Below, in pieces: positions 25,501-40,500 of a stretch of DNA of 64,000 nucleotides. Each line of letters starts with the position of its first letter. Position 1 is the first letter of the stretch. The stretch spans positions 111,799,181 to 111,863,180 of the forward strand of contig NC_031768.1 in the NCBI RefSeq assembly GCF_001522545.3, written 5' to 3'. The notes under the pieces were generated by a model. It was not told the DNA's origin, made no database searches, and worked only from the letters and a program-made list of their open reading frames with translations. This DNA is from Parus major (taxonomy: Eukaryota; Chordata; Aves; Passeriformes; Paridae). Both the position numbers and the translations under genes were made by a program.

Positions 25501-28500
25501 GTCAATACACTTAGGTTACAAAATATTTAGGGAATATACCTACAAGAATACTTGACCAAAAAACTGCATTTAGGTCAACAAGATTTGTAGGCACTTCACA
25601 TTCAACTTTTCCAAGCTTAAGCCAGTACTAAGTTTAGCAACACCAGTGTGGCTGCCTGATTTTATGACATTTGGTTCTACAAAATCAGAGTTCCACATGC
25701 TCCTCTTGACAACTTGTATACAGCAAGTATAAAGCACCACTTCATTTTAAAAAAGAAATGTATACTGACAAACAATACCTCCTGGAATAGCTGATCTTCT
25801 AATGGTGACATATAAAGACAGGTGAAAAGAGCTTGATGGAAATACAGATCTTTACTGATATCTGGATGATTTATGCAAGATTTGATAAGAGCCATTGCCT
25901 CAGGGATGCGTTCACAGGCAATAAGGTATCTGGCACGGAGTTCAAAGAACAGTGGATTTTCAGAGCTTAAATATTTGTTAACTGCACAGAAAAGAAAGAT
26001 TTAAAGGCAATTAGAATATGAAGTCCAAACAATAAATATACCTAAATGTAATGTTGATTTTAATAACAAATAATATTAAGAAAAAAATAAAGGCTCCGCT
26101 AAAAAAGTCTATCAAATATTAAATTAAATCCCATAAGAAATTTGCCCTTCTGCTTGCAAACAGAAATTGTTATTTTTTTAAAACCAGTAATCTAATTCAG
26201 TATTTTGTTTCTAACAGGTTAACACAAGGTGCTGCAAAGGATTGGTAAAATTTATATTATATAGAAGCAGATGTGACCATTTTAAAGAAAGAAAATTCCC
26301 TCCTTTCTCAGCAGTGGAATCCATGTGACTGTCAGAAGTATAGAATTGACATCACTTCCAAAGCTATAATTATAAATATTTAAAAAAACCTCAAGATACT
26401 CATTATCCATTAAAATGTAAGACCTCAAAGTGGTGAAAAATGTTAACTACAATTCATATGCTATTGCCTTAAGAAGCTTTGAATGCCTTGATTTTGCTTG
26501 CTTGGAAAACATATCTTCCTGTGCAAGTGCTACTGGGCACAATCCTTATCTAAATATCTTTAAATTCTGGCCCCTAATTTCTGGAAATCTGTTTTTTTCA
26601 GCTCTAAAAGATAATATTAACACTAATATTTGAATGAAATAATTTCAAGTGAGATACTGAAAATACTCAACATTGAAGTAACTGGAAATTCAGAAATACC
26701 TAGAAGACATGCTTTGCATCTTTATTATATAAGATCATACAGATTGTAGTATCTCTTTGGATTAAAAGTTAAAATATCTCTCAAGACTACAACCGTAGTA
26801 CTTTAGTGTTTCATGTTTTAAAGAAAGAAAGAAAGAAAGAATGAGATTACCAATTTAAAGCCAATGAAGGCTGAAAGTTCACCCCTTAGAAGGAACCTGT
26901 ATTAATTACAAGCAATTTAAAGTGATACTTAAGAAATGGTTACTAAAAGCCACAAACCCAACAAAGCATTTTTTCCCCCAAAATGAAGAGATTACTTGTA
27001 CAATAAGCTTTCAGTTAAAGCTTTTTTTTTTTTAAGGATTGAAATAATTCCTTACACTCAAACCCAAGATTTCTGTGGCATCTTCATTTTTATGCAAGTT
27101 AGCGGTGTTCCATGCTAATGAACATTTAAGCAGTATTATTCAAGGTGTCAGGTTTCAATTTGATTTGTTAACAGATGCACTGTAAGAAAAAAATATCTCA
27201 TTCCCACTAGCCATTAGCACTTTTGAGAACAAACTCAGAAAATGAGGACTAAAAGGAAAGCCCGTGTCTAATGGTGGTGATGAACTGCAAGAAAAAGTTC
27301 TTTTCCATTATATGGAAAGGTTCTTAGAGCCAAGTAAAGGCCTCTCCTTTTCTGAATTACCACCCTTAGGAAAATAAAACTACATCCTCTGTTTTGTATG
27401 CAAGCATTACCCAACAGAAATTTACTGAATTACTGAAAAATAAGGCTGGAAATACTCAGCTTTGGTAAGTGCTAATGGTAAGGAAATGCTGCCCATCTAA
27501 CAAGTGTCTGTAACATCCTTTCCCCTTAAAGGAGGGAGAATGGCATTCCACAGCACAGCTCACCCTGTTCTACCATTCCTACTTGGTGTGGGGAACTCTC
27601 AGGTCTCGTCTGCTGCAGAAATGAGACTGACATACTTCTCTCCCAGGGAAGGGCATCTCCATACCCTACACCACTTCCAGCAGGAGCTCCCAAGGATGAG
27701 GGTTCCTACAGCTTCCAGTTTTCAAACTGTTTCATTGATGCTGCTGGCAGGACAGTGTTCCCTCCCTGTTGTGGAATGTCCTATTTTCCCAGGGCAGCAC
27801 ACAGACCTTTTCTAATGCCCTAAGCCAAAGACAACTGCCAGCTACAGTAGCATTTGGCCAAGCCTGTGATACATTAAGAAACAGCATTTATTCTTACCCA
27901 GGCAGTGATGCTTTGCTTTAGAGCTACAGACATCAACCACCACTCAAACTCATTAACTGTTCCATCTGACTGGACCTCTGTAATGTTCCCTTCTAGATGC
28001 TCACCTTATTCTCCCCAGTCCATTACAAGTTGACTGTTCCTATGTTTCAACCCTACTATTTTTCTTTCAACTCAATGACTGCTTTGTTTCCAGCCATCTC
28101 CAAGCAGATTGTGACATCTCCAAGTTTAATACAACTCATATAAAGACAGACACAGAGAGGTTTATCTGGGCCTAAGCTTCTCCGTGGAGTTAATGAATCC
28201 AGGACAGGATTATGTAGTTCACACAAAATGATTTTTGCAAGGAATGGTTGGTGATTCAGCAATAGACAGTTTTTTCTATTTAAAATAACCCCTGAGAGAG
28301 CTACATGGCCAAGTTTCAAAGTACACACTAAACACAGCTAGCCTATAAAGCAGCACAGGATGTTTGCTTTGTGCAAGACTTCACAAGAATCAAATTTTAG
28401 AGGAAGTGAGAGGAAGAAAGAACAAGCTTTCAAAATATAATTGTCTAAAATACAAGGTTTGTCAGCACAGATGAGATGTGTCAAGGGTGTGTGTGGGGAT

Positions 28501-31500
28501 ATCAGAAGATAAAAGGAGAGAAAAATCTCTCAGCAGAGGGGAAGGAGCTGCAGCCTGAAACAAAAGGGAACAAAGTACTCATCTAGTGATAACAGGTCTC
28601 ATTCCTGCTCTGCCAGCTTAAAAACAAACATCCTCAAACTGTTACCCATCAGGGAGAGGATTCATGATGATCAAGAGAATCATTATAGCAAAGGACTAAA
28701 CTAAGTCTTTGCTGGAGAGATGGAGATCGAGACCTAATTCCACATCACAATCACCAAAATCATGCCATGCAGAACAAAACAAGGTTCATCTTGGTTTTCA
28801 TTTTGTTTCCTTAGGTATTTCCCCACAAGTTTATGAGGTATCTAATAAAATCATTGGCAAATCTGTTGCTACAGCAGTTGCTTCACTAAAGAGATAGAAC
28901 AACAAAGGCATAATGATGTTAATTTGCTATCCAAACCCTTGTTCTGGTAAAGGAGGCAGCTTACAGAGCTGTCCTGACTTCAGTACTCTTCCTTTCTCTC
29001 AGTGAACACACTGTCACACAGTGATGAGTTTGTATCAGGCACTACACTGCAAGAACTAGGGAAGAACTAGCATTTTCCACCACTATCAAATAAAAACAAC
29101 TTTTAAGAGCTCCCCTGTGAACACTGTTGCTTAACATGTTAGTAGAGACTTTACTGTAGCTTGAGTATTTATCCCCTTAGGAACTTTCATTAACATTCCA
29201 GTGATTTTGTTCCCATGAACTGCACCTTTCCCAGCTCCAGAAATTACATATCCATAAACAGAAAGCAGCTGTCACATGTAGCCATGGGCATCATTGGAAA
29301 CAGAACCAAGAAAAGCCACAAGACCAAGTATTTACAACTGAAGAGAAAAATTAAACCGAGTCATAGTGCCAGGAGACAAATACAAATCAGATCCTCTCCA
29401 ATCATGTTATTTCAGGAGTCAACTGAAGTCAAGTTGCTCTCCATGCTTTAAATGTATACTTAGATTTGGGAAACCCACCCAATCAATTTTATTAACTACT
29501 CTGTAGCTACCTGTGTCTGACCAATCCGATCTCTACATTATAAAAGCAGACTTAAATTAGCAAAGAAATTCAGCTTTCTTTCAAACAAGAAAGAGACCAT
29601 TTTACTACAGAAAAATAGTTAAAACACTGTGCAATGCCAGCTGATAACACCTGATCCCATATATTTTTAAAAAGCAAAATTGAACACATTTTTCAGTACT
29701 CTAGAAAATTACTGTGACAAATGAAGTACCTAATTCCTGTGACACAGGCTTTGCTTTAAGAATTGCTTGTAATACTGGATCCTCCCATGGTCCACCATCT
29801 CGAATGATTCGAGTCACTAGTTCCAGGTTCAGATTCCTGTATTTATTTAGAAGGTTCTGACATTCCTAAGTGTAAAAAGAGAAACAATTAGAAAGAATAA
29901 AAAGATGTTGTCTAAAAATAGTTAGGCCATCCCAGAGATACAAACCAAGAAAGCCATGCATGGCTGACAATTTCCTCAGTCAGTAATTTGTGCTACAAAG
30001 TCTTTCATTGACCATACAGAAAACTCTAATAGACAACTGATATTGTCTACAAACAGCAATAAAGAATTGTATAAGATCAAATTCACACTTCTAGGGCCCT
30101 CAGAAAGAGCCTTCCATTTGTATAACAATGCAAAACCAACTTGGATTGGAGGTATTACTGGCATACACTGAGGCAAGTCTTCGACTCATGGCAGCCTGCA
30201 CAGACTTAAGACATGTTGAGCTGGATTTGTGATTTCTGAGGGGAAAACTGAATTAAGCCATGAGTCACCAGGCCTCCAGCAACCACTTTTCTCCAGATTT
30301 CTACATAACAGGAATTATGTTTGCCTGTAATATCATGGAATGCTTTAGCCAGACATGATTTTCACATGTCAAGTTCCCTCTCATCCCCACACATTATTTG
30401 CTGTAAAAGTGTCAACAACACCATTAATCAACAGAACATTTTAGTAACAAGAAAGTTATCTAATATTGAAACAAAAAATGCAGCAGAAGAATGGCTTCCA
30501 TCCACATACAATTACCTGCTTTTCCTTGCCGGTTTGATTACACAACTGATGCAGAAACAGTGCTAGCACATTAATTTGTAGAAGCAGTAATAGACAGGTA
30601 TCAACATAAAAATAGCAAAGGAAGATCTTTTTCTCAAACTGTCTTTTACTGAACAGTATTCATAGATCCTTTTCATCCTTTCTTTCCCTACCAAGTTTCC
30701 TCTCATGGTGGCACAACCCTAAAAATCTGTTCAGGTATTAAAAAACCCAAACAAGCCAAACCCCACACTGACCTGGGAAAACAATTTTTTAATCCAGGGT
30801 CATTTATTTTATGTATTTTTATGTAAACATAGAAAACTCTGTCTCAGTCTACCCAAGAATAGAACAATTTAAACTATCCATGTTTATGGTGACTTGAAGA
30901 TTTCATTAAGATTAAGCTTCAATTTTAAATTTACTGTTTAAAACCAGAGGGGCAAGATGATATTTCATGTCATGAACTGAATGACATTAAGCTCCAAATA
31001 GACATAAACAAGCAGAGTTTCTTTCACTATAATGGCATGTTTCCTCCAGGTCATATATTCACAAAAACTGTCTTTACATCAACTGAAATAATATTATAAG
31101 TTTATATGAAAGTAGGCAACACTACCTGGATTGAACCTAAAATATCTTTCAAAGGATCTTCATAGAACTCATCCTTTCCAAAGAACAGCAGCAATTCAAA
31201 AAAACTCCTAAAAAACAGAAACAGCGACAAGTTAAACTTAAAACATTGATTCAAAAAATTAAAGTACAGTAAGTCTCTTCACAGGACTGTAACCAGAATT
31301 AGGAATTCTGTAAATTCTAGACTTGTGCCCACATGGAGTCACTCAAAGGTTTTTGCTGGCCAGCAATTCATGTTTTCAGGCACTTTCTACAAACACACTT
31401 TATTTTATTTAATTTCAGCCTGTCTTGCCATAACTGAAGTCTTTCTATGATGATGTTGGTTTAAAGGTATTAATTATTTTATCTTTTCAAAAAAAGCTTT

Positions 31501-34500
31501 GGGGATTATTTAGAAAGGGACAGATTTTGTGCAAATATGTAAACAAAACTACGTTCATCTTTTGTGTGGCATTCAAATCCATACAACTTGAATTTTACCA
31601 CCACCAAGTTTTTAAGCAGATCTCTGTCCAGCAAGATGAATTCACAAGTGCTACCCCAAGAGGTGGCAGAAATGGGTGAAGATAATACTTGCCAACAGCT
31701 GCTTAGATTCAAACTTATATTTGTGGCCTCCATGGTTTTTAGCATCTTAAAATACCAGTCTAGCATTTTATTTCTTTTAAATCCTGTTACGGGATCGGAG
31801 AGGTTGGTAAAAAGCAGCTTTCAAGCTCTTCTTTCAATTCAGGTTTTCATTTATAAAAGCCTCCTTCCAGATAATGCAGTTGAGTCAATTCAATCAAAAA
31901 CTTGGCACTCAGAGCTCGTGGATCTGCAGTGTAACTGTTACTGTTCTGCCTGAAGATTCTGAGAAATTTCATTTCTACTTGGAAAAAGTACCAGGCAGGC
32001 ATTGCACTAATGAGCTGAAATTGCTGATTGAGAAAGTCAAGAACAGCAGACAAGAACCAAGCAACTCTCAGAGGGACAGGCAGGACTTCAAAAAATATTG
32101 TGCAAATTAAAGGCACCTTTTTCTCCTCAGTAACATTTTTAGGAATACTGGGCATTAAAAAAGTCTTAACACTCACAGAAAAAATTAAGTTTTCTATAGG
32201 AATAACAGAAAAGTACCATAAAATTAGATTTACAATGGGTTATGCTGAAGTATTTTTTTTTTTTAACCAATGATTAACTATGCCAGAAACAGGCTTAGAG
32301 AAATAGATATAAACTTATTATATTCAGTGACAGAATTTCTCTCAAGGCTAGGTCTTAAATCTCAGTTACAATATGCAATGAAAAAACAATCCATACCCAA
32401 ATAAGTACTTGGTTCTGAAAAAACATTATCTCATTTCATGTGAAACAAAACTTTGCAGCACACTTGACTCTCAGGAAAGGTCAGTCATGAGTCATGATCT
32501 GGCAAACAACCAAACTGGAACTTAAATAATAAGACAAAACTAGTTTGAGCAAGTGATGCATGCTTGTATTTAAATTTGCTTTGACTGATTTAAAGAGGAG
32601 AATCTTTCAAAAAAAAAAAATAAAATCTGGAAGCCAATAGTGAACAAGTGTAAACTGTGATTTTCTGCTTTATCAATGCACCTGCTCACAGTCTAATACC
32701 AGAAATCTTCAAAATATTTTTATTTCCTCATCACCAGTCTCCAGTTAAAATGACTACAGTCAGTTCCAACTTTGTTTATCTCAAAACTGTCTGCAGCACT
32801 GCAATCCATCTAGATTGATCACATCACTGCTTTGGCATCACAAGATTGCCTAAAAACACCAGTATGCTACCATTATAAAACCCCCTGACATTAACGCAGA
32901 TGCTGCTTCATTCGATACGAACTGCAAGGTTATTAAGTATAGGAAATAAACCAGTTGCTCCTGTTACCAGTTTATTGTCTGGTTACCAAGGAAATCTTAC
33001 TCAAGGATGACAATACAGTCAGGCAGGGTTTTGCTCTCCAAGAACTAAGACCTAATACACAGTGAATTTTCAAAAGAGATTCGAGCAAGGTTGCCCAGGT
33101 AACTGCAGCTACTAAGCCCTGGGATCCCTTTATATCACAGCACATGCAAAACTGTGCAAGCCAGGCAGAAGAATAAATAATCTGATATCCTAGAATGGAA
33201 GCAAATCTCATTGAGTAAACCCAGTCTCAAAAATCAAAACAGACAAGGGTGACAGGAACTCAGTGACCAATTTACCTGTCAATTATCAGAATGTATCCAT
33301 CCAAAAGAATACCTGCATTTCCACCTTTCTACCCCTCCCAAGCTTTGCTATTTAAAAGCACATAAAAACATGGTTTGAACTTTGATTTTTTTTTCCTTAA
33401 AACTAGTGAAAAAACCCACAGCAACAGATGTTACCATGTTTTGACATAACTTTGAACATTGTGGTCTTATGATGCCAGAAATAGTCCTCCGTCAAACTGT
33501 TTCACACACATAAAACAGGAAATGTCCATAGTGAAGCTTCAGCCACATTATAAAGACAACACTTATTTTTCCTTATGTACTTATTACCCTGACACTTCCA
33601 GTCTTCATGTAGGAAAATGACCAATGCATCTAGAAAATTGAAATTAGAGCAAAATTTATGGCAGAACATTCAGCAATTCTTGCAGCTGAATGTGACTTTG
33701 GGTCAGTTAACTGCATGACAAGTAATTCCTGTAAGTGTTTTGATGACTCAAACATAAAAATCCAAACAATTTTAAAGTAACTAACTTCTCTCTCAAGAAA
33801 ATTATCTTAATAAGTACTTCACTTATTACATCACTAGAAGTACAGAAGTAAAAACTTGAGATAAATGACTTAAAATTATCTACTGGCAAATGTTGGTCTT
33901 CAAATATTCCAAATTAAGGCTATGATAATCACTTATTTCTGAGATTATTTATTTTGCCAGACATCCGTTATGACAAAACCCTGTCATAGCCTACCTGAAT
34001 ATTTAACAAGGATGCAAAAAAGACAAAACTAAATTCTACTTAGTAATTCTTGGTTCTGTGTAGCTACACCACCTGTAAAACCCCTCTAGGGAGCTCTGAG
34101 GATCTGAAACCCTTTTGCTGTGCTATTGTAAAGGAAGGAATAATAAAAATGAAGAAGTACTCACAAAGCAAGGCTACTCAGCACGTACTGTACGTGCTCA
34201 CATTCGGCTGGGAATGACACGCAGGCAGACGTGAAGCAGCACAGTGCCGTCTGCAGCACCTGGAGCTGAGGCAAAGGGACCTGCCATCTTCCAGCATAGT
34301 CTTCAACAACCTAGGCAAAAACAAGGAAATATAGATTATTATCCAAGACATCCTCCTTGGTCAGAAAGAGGAAGCAGTTAACACTATACCTGCTTTAGCT
34401 CCCCTCCTTCTCCCTCAGGAGCAGAGTTTGTAAGCTAAAAAATTTGACAGTTTTCTGGTTTATGACTTATATGGTGAAAAGAATATCAAGGGATCTTCAG

Positions 34501-37500
34501 CTATTCTTTTCAGAGGATAAGACAGGAAATACTTTCTTCTTATGCTGTACCATAGTAGATATTGCACTCTGCACTTAAACACAAGTTTTTATTTTACAAG
34601 GGGATGCAAATTAAGAGTCTGTAACAACATCCAGACGTTCTAGTCTAAAAACTTTCCAAGAGGGGAAAGAGTAACCTGCATTCTTCCAGGCTTTGTGTCA
34701 GCAGAGACAAACATTCCAGTCACTCTTCCTTAACTGATCAAATGAGTAAATTTGGCTTTATTTAGACATAGGATGGATCTAAGGCAGCAGCAGCAGAGAT
34801 GGATTCATACTCTGTATGTAGATTCTAAGTTTTCCAAACTTATTTTAATCATTTGTTTGAAAAACTGTTAGCTTAATGCAGCAAATATCTAGGTCAACTG
34901 AAGAAGGAGCAGACTTGTAGGTGAATACTCTTCCTAAGAAGACCAAACATTTTGTAAGATAGTCCTGACTCACAGATCTATTGAGTTCCCAGAAATAGTT
35001 TTAGTCAAGTCCCTTTCATAGAAAACCACAAAAGCCTTAGAAAAACTAAGTAGACAAAAAGAAAAGACATCCTTTTGAGGTGTGAGCCTCCAAAAGGTCA
35101 AACAAAGGTAGAAATAAAGTATCACTTCCCACCAGGATGTTTCACAATTCTTGCACCTGATAGGCACAGTACAGATAAGTTCATAAATTATTTCAAGCAA
35201 TAAAACAACATTTTGTGTCCCACTGTACAGCCCTCACTGCACCTCCAGCACTCATCTGAACCCAATGTAATCTCAATTAGGAATGAATGGGCAGGGAACA
35301 TCCTCTTCCCAAAAAAAGCCATCAGTCCCAATCTGCACCAGCTCCTCTGTCACACAAATACCAGAGCCAGCAGAGAAAGGAACACAACAGCAACACCACC
35401 TTGCTTTGGCAGTTGTTCTGCAACTCAAACATACCGAAATAGCTTCACAGCAACAGTGCCCCCATCCCAAACTGCTCAGGAAAAATAGGAATAGCAAACT
35501 TTTTGCTGAATGTAGATAACCTGAAACCATTAATTCATCAGTGGCAGGAAAAGAGAAGTCTAACTGGTCAATCCTCAGAAGACTTGCAACAATCAGGAAA
35601 AGATGGGGGTGTGGGGAGTCTATGGACAAAAAGCTAAACTGACTATAAAATAAATTCCAAACCACACTTCACACACATTCTATACAGAAGGAGGGGCAGG
35701 GAATAATGTATACTTCAATGTCTGTTTTTAAGTAATCCCATGGAATAACTTCTTCTGTAATAGAAACCAAGCTCTTTTTTTTTTGTACAAAACACTCAAG
35801 ATGCCATGCTTTGAAATAGGACTGCAAAGCAGAACATAAGTAAAAGTTTATCAGCACATTTTGAACAGGCACATTAATTTCAATGTAATGAAGCCAACCA
35901 AAAAAGAAGCACATAATATTGTCAAAGCACAGTGGCCTGCTCCTTGTCCAGCACTCAGGAGAGAAGACCAGAAGCAAAGCAATCTTTTATATGTGACTTT
36001 TTGTAACAGTTGCTTTCAAGTTCTCTGTTAGAGTGCAGTTTTTAATATTCTTAAAGCATCCTACCCCCCCAGGTCTGTCTGTACCTGCCAGTGCTAGTAA
36101 ACACAGAGGGACCAGGCCTGTTTTGTTTTCTCTCTCATTTAGAGCAGATAAAGATACTGAAAGGAGGTTGAAGCATCTTCCTGACACCAAACTCTCCATT
36201 CAGCTCCACCTTTCTCCCACACCAATACACTACTTCTCCTCCTTCAGTAGGTTTAAATAACTCACAGCAAAATCCAAGACTCAGATGTGTCCCATTAAAA
36301 CAAAATCAAGACCAGACTTATCAAAAATTCCTGAGCACACAGCTAAGGCAGCTAACTCCAAAAATAACAAGGTAGTAATTAAAAACCTGAACTAGTGAAG
36401 CAATAGCTTTTCTTGGAATATTATGTTTTAACTGATTAATTATACACATATTTTAAGTGATTAAATATGCACATATATATATAGTTATTTGGCTATATTT
36501 CAAAGACTTAAGAGAAACAGCATTGCAAATGATTAGATTTACAAATACACAGGACACAAACCCCAAATGTTTTACGCAGTGCTAGGCCACAAGTTGCTAC
36601 AGCTTTTCCTATTCCTACACACAACAAAAAAAAGAAGCTACAAATCCCACCAATTTTAAAAGCTTATCATTACTAGGATTTCAAACAGTATTACTCTCAT
36701 AGTTTTTTGTGAGATTTAACAGTAAAGTCACCACGGGATTAAAAGCACAACAATTCTCTGAGCTTTTCTCTTTATAATTTTCAGACACAGAAAGCTTCTT
36801 GGCAAATATAATGGTTGTCATTCCTTATAATAGACATGTGTAAGGGTTGTCACGTGAGAGGACATGTGGGCAAGGTTAGAAAAAACAAAGTTTCCTGAAA
36901 ATTAAAATACATTAAAAGCAACACCTACCACCAGTTGCCTGATCAGCAGAAATACCAGAGCAGCTCAGATACCAAAGTTCAGCTCTAGAACTTGGGTAAC
37001 ACTACATTTACTCTTCCTGGAAACACCACAAGAAATAATCACATCTTTTAAACTGTCTTTTGAACCTGCTCAGTGCATGAACAGCATTTTGTTTTGTTTG
37101 CAAATACAAACAAGACAACCATGTCCTTATAAATAAAGATTTTACTATCCAAATAGAGAGCAGGAAAACCCTTATGACTTTAGGGTAATATGAAATATTA
37201 CTTAAAATGTGAAAGTTTAAAGTGGCTTTATACTAAAATATGTAAGCAATGGCTTTATTCCAATTCACATGTGAATATTACATAAGGAGTAACCAAACAT
37301 AATCACACTTCTGGCAAAAGAAAACACAGCACCCAGCAACAGCATGACGCATCCTATAAGAGAAGTTTCTACCCTTAAAGCTTAATGCTTTCCCCCTACT
37401 CTTAATCACCAAAATCTCATCCATCTCCACAGCCTGCCTGAGGCAAGAACAATTCCCAAGATTGGTACGTCACATTTAGCAAGCCAAAAAGTCATGTATG

Positions 37501-40500
37501 TTTATAGTCTGTCACTTGCACAACAGTCAAAACTATACATTAATTCTAGAAAATCAGTTTTGGCTGATTGGACCACTGTAGTAAGCGTTCCTACGTATGC
37601 TTTCTGGATAAGAGATAGATATATATACTGAAAAGTAGAAATATTCCTCCTCATTTTGATTAGCACCTCACCCTCCAAATGAAAGCCAGCTAATGAAAGG
37701 AATTGTTTCGCTCACATATAAAAGTGAGAACTGCCAATCTTATGAATACATAAATGTTCACATCCATATCACTGGTAACCAGTAAAATACAATTTATTAG
37801 GTGTACCAGTGAAGAAGTACAATTACTTTTTTTCCTCATCTAAACAAAAGGATATAACCTGGATTTCTGCATTACCTCCTGCACCAAGAGTGCCTTCTCC
37901 AACCTGAAAAACCCATGTAGCAAAACTATCAAACAGACAGAAGCATCACTTAATGGAGATCCTTCCTTTAGATAGAAAAACCTGCAAGTGCTTTCTAAAT
38001 TATAATCCTAATACATTTTCTATAGAAAAATCATGAACTTATTTTCATATAAAAGCTATATGCAATGAAAAGGCATTAAAGCCTAGAGAAGTAGGAATAC
38101 CAAGGCGTTTGTAAGTGTCAAAGAGGAAAGTTTCAGAAGGCTAAAAAGATGTTACAAAGATAAGAAAAGTCTCCAATGTATTGCACAAATGTTTCTTTTG
38201 GAAAATACCAACTTCCTAATCCCACTTGTAAAACAGAGAGATCATTTCCCAGGGTAAAGCTAAGAGGACAGCAGGCACAACAGCCGATGAGAACCAGCCA
38301 GAGTATGTGAATAAGAAAAGATTTTATGCCACTAATGACAAAAGCACTGAAGACTGGAAGCCTGGAGGAGTCAATCTTCAGATAAAGAGGTTGCAATTCA
38401 ACTGCTATTGTGAATTCTCATGAATTGACTGAGGAGCCAAGCTCACTTCACCCACAACAGCCCAGTTTTGCATGACAGACCCTTATCAGTTTTCCCATCA
38501 AGTGTCAAAGGAAGGTCTGACACCACCTAACCCAGCCCAAGGACACCCTTCTGCAGAGAGGTAAATCCTCACCACAACTGGAAGTTCACCTTGGCACCCA
38601 ACTTGGCAGTAAACACCACATGATTTTGCCACATCTGTTTCATAAGGTTTTCCTTTTAAACATGAATTCACTTGAATATCAAGCAGCACAACACTAAAGT
38701 GACAATAGCTAAACTGAACACGCTGGTTTCCTCCAGTCCCACATGTAAAAAATACCATGACAGGTTTTTAAAGTTAAATAGTTTCAAGTAGATATGGTAC
38801 TCCTTGAAATTTAGTTACTGGAATATATGATTGGCCCTTTGCAAGCTTTCATGTAACAAACAGTATCAACATTCAAAAACATGAAAAAGTTAAATACAAC
38901 TTACAGTGGTGCTCTAAAAATTTGAGCCATTAACAAGGATAAAGTATATTTGCTCAGGAAAGTACAAAATCCCCCAAACATCAACATCACAAAGTATTAC
39001 ACGAGCAAATAGGTGATGAAAAATTACAGATTCTGCCTTCTCAGAGAAATAAGCTTCAAGGATGTTGAAGAAATCACTTTTCACTACTAGTATTCGCATG
39101 TAACTGAGCCTAAAAATAGTGTTTGTAGATCAAATATGGATCCCAAAGACACAAAATTTGATAAAATATAAGTCTGGTATAACCTAAAGGTTTGGGGATT
39201 GTTCTGGTTTTGTTTTTTTAATATAAAAACAACTTAACCACTATTGATTTGAAGTCCAGAGTAAGAGACTAAAAAGCAAAAACTTTCAAATTTGGGCACA
39301 AAAAGTGTGTAACGACATTAACCCCAAAGTAAGAAGAACAAACATCTAAAGTAGTATATTTTTTTACTTCCATCACCACAAAGCAAGACAAACAACAGCT
39401 GAGTCACACATCCCTCCCTACCTAAATAAATCCAGGAAATACTATCTTCTCTGGTGTGTTACTATATTTTACTACTTAACTTTTTTATAAGCCAAACAAT
39501 TGTTTTTCCACCAATTAATGTAAGCAAAGGAGGTAATCTTTCTTTCAGGGGTGGAATCATCCTGGAAGGCTGTAAGCTGATGCCACAGGAAAAACAGATC
39601 AAGGAGTGTTTATGCCTCACAGCATCACCTTGTTACTTGAGATGAACTCACCTGGTGTCTATTCCAGTCAGTACCAACAACATAAAATAACATCTAGTAC
39701 AGTTATGCAGCCCTGAGGACAACTACAGAAATGCTGGAAGCAACTTGTATTATTTTGATAGTATTTAAAGTTATGAGAAAATATCCTGAAAAAGAAATTA
39801 ATTTTTTTTTCCTAGTTAATAAAACTGTACCCACTTCCAGGGCAATGAAGGAAGCTACATCCATTTTCCAGCTTGCCATTAAAGTTTGTTTTTAAACCAA
39901 GTAAAATTGGAAATTCATTCTTCTAATTACAAAAGCATTCCCCTTAACCTTTGTACCAAAAAAGTCACCATCTATGCTATTTTCACTGCCCTTCACCATT
40001 TGTATTTCAGTTTCACAGGAACCTCTCAATGGCTATGGTTCCTGAGAAACCTCAGGAAAGAATTTCAAATTCTGGATACAAACACAAGCTGAAACTCTTC
40101 CAAATGTTTAGGCTGAGGCAGCTTCTTCTAGGTACCACCTTTCAAATGTCTTTAACTTACAAAGTAGTTACAGATGCGTTGTTCTTTTGCCTGCCAAAGC
40201 TAGGAACAGCAGATTTGCTTTTTCCAACATCCAAGTGGGTTTGGAACTCCACAAATAAGAAGAAAAGCCACATCAGCAAACTGTAGAAAGTAGCATAGAA
40301 ACAGCTGGTGACATGCATAAGCTGGGTACTTGACTCATCTTCCAACTGTCTTTTCTCTTCCAGCCACAGAAAGCTTGATTTTTGCTTTGCTCATGTCATC
40401 ACTCTCAAAGAACATTCCAATAAATAATTTTATTCCATTTTGCCTAGAAAGGTTCAGGCTGTAATGACTATGACCAGGAACACCTACAAGATATAGATCC

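Noticed and set aside
38498..38758. 86-codon minus-strand open frame in ZNF654 intron 1, rich in Gly and Cys
   Set aside because: It looked like a possible retroelement piece, but I could not match it to any family.
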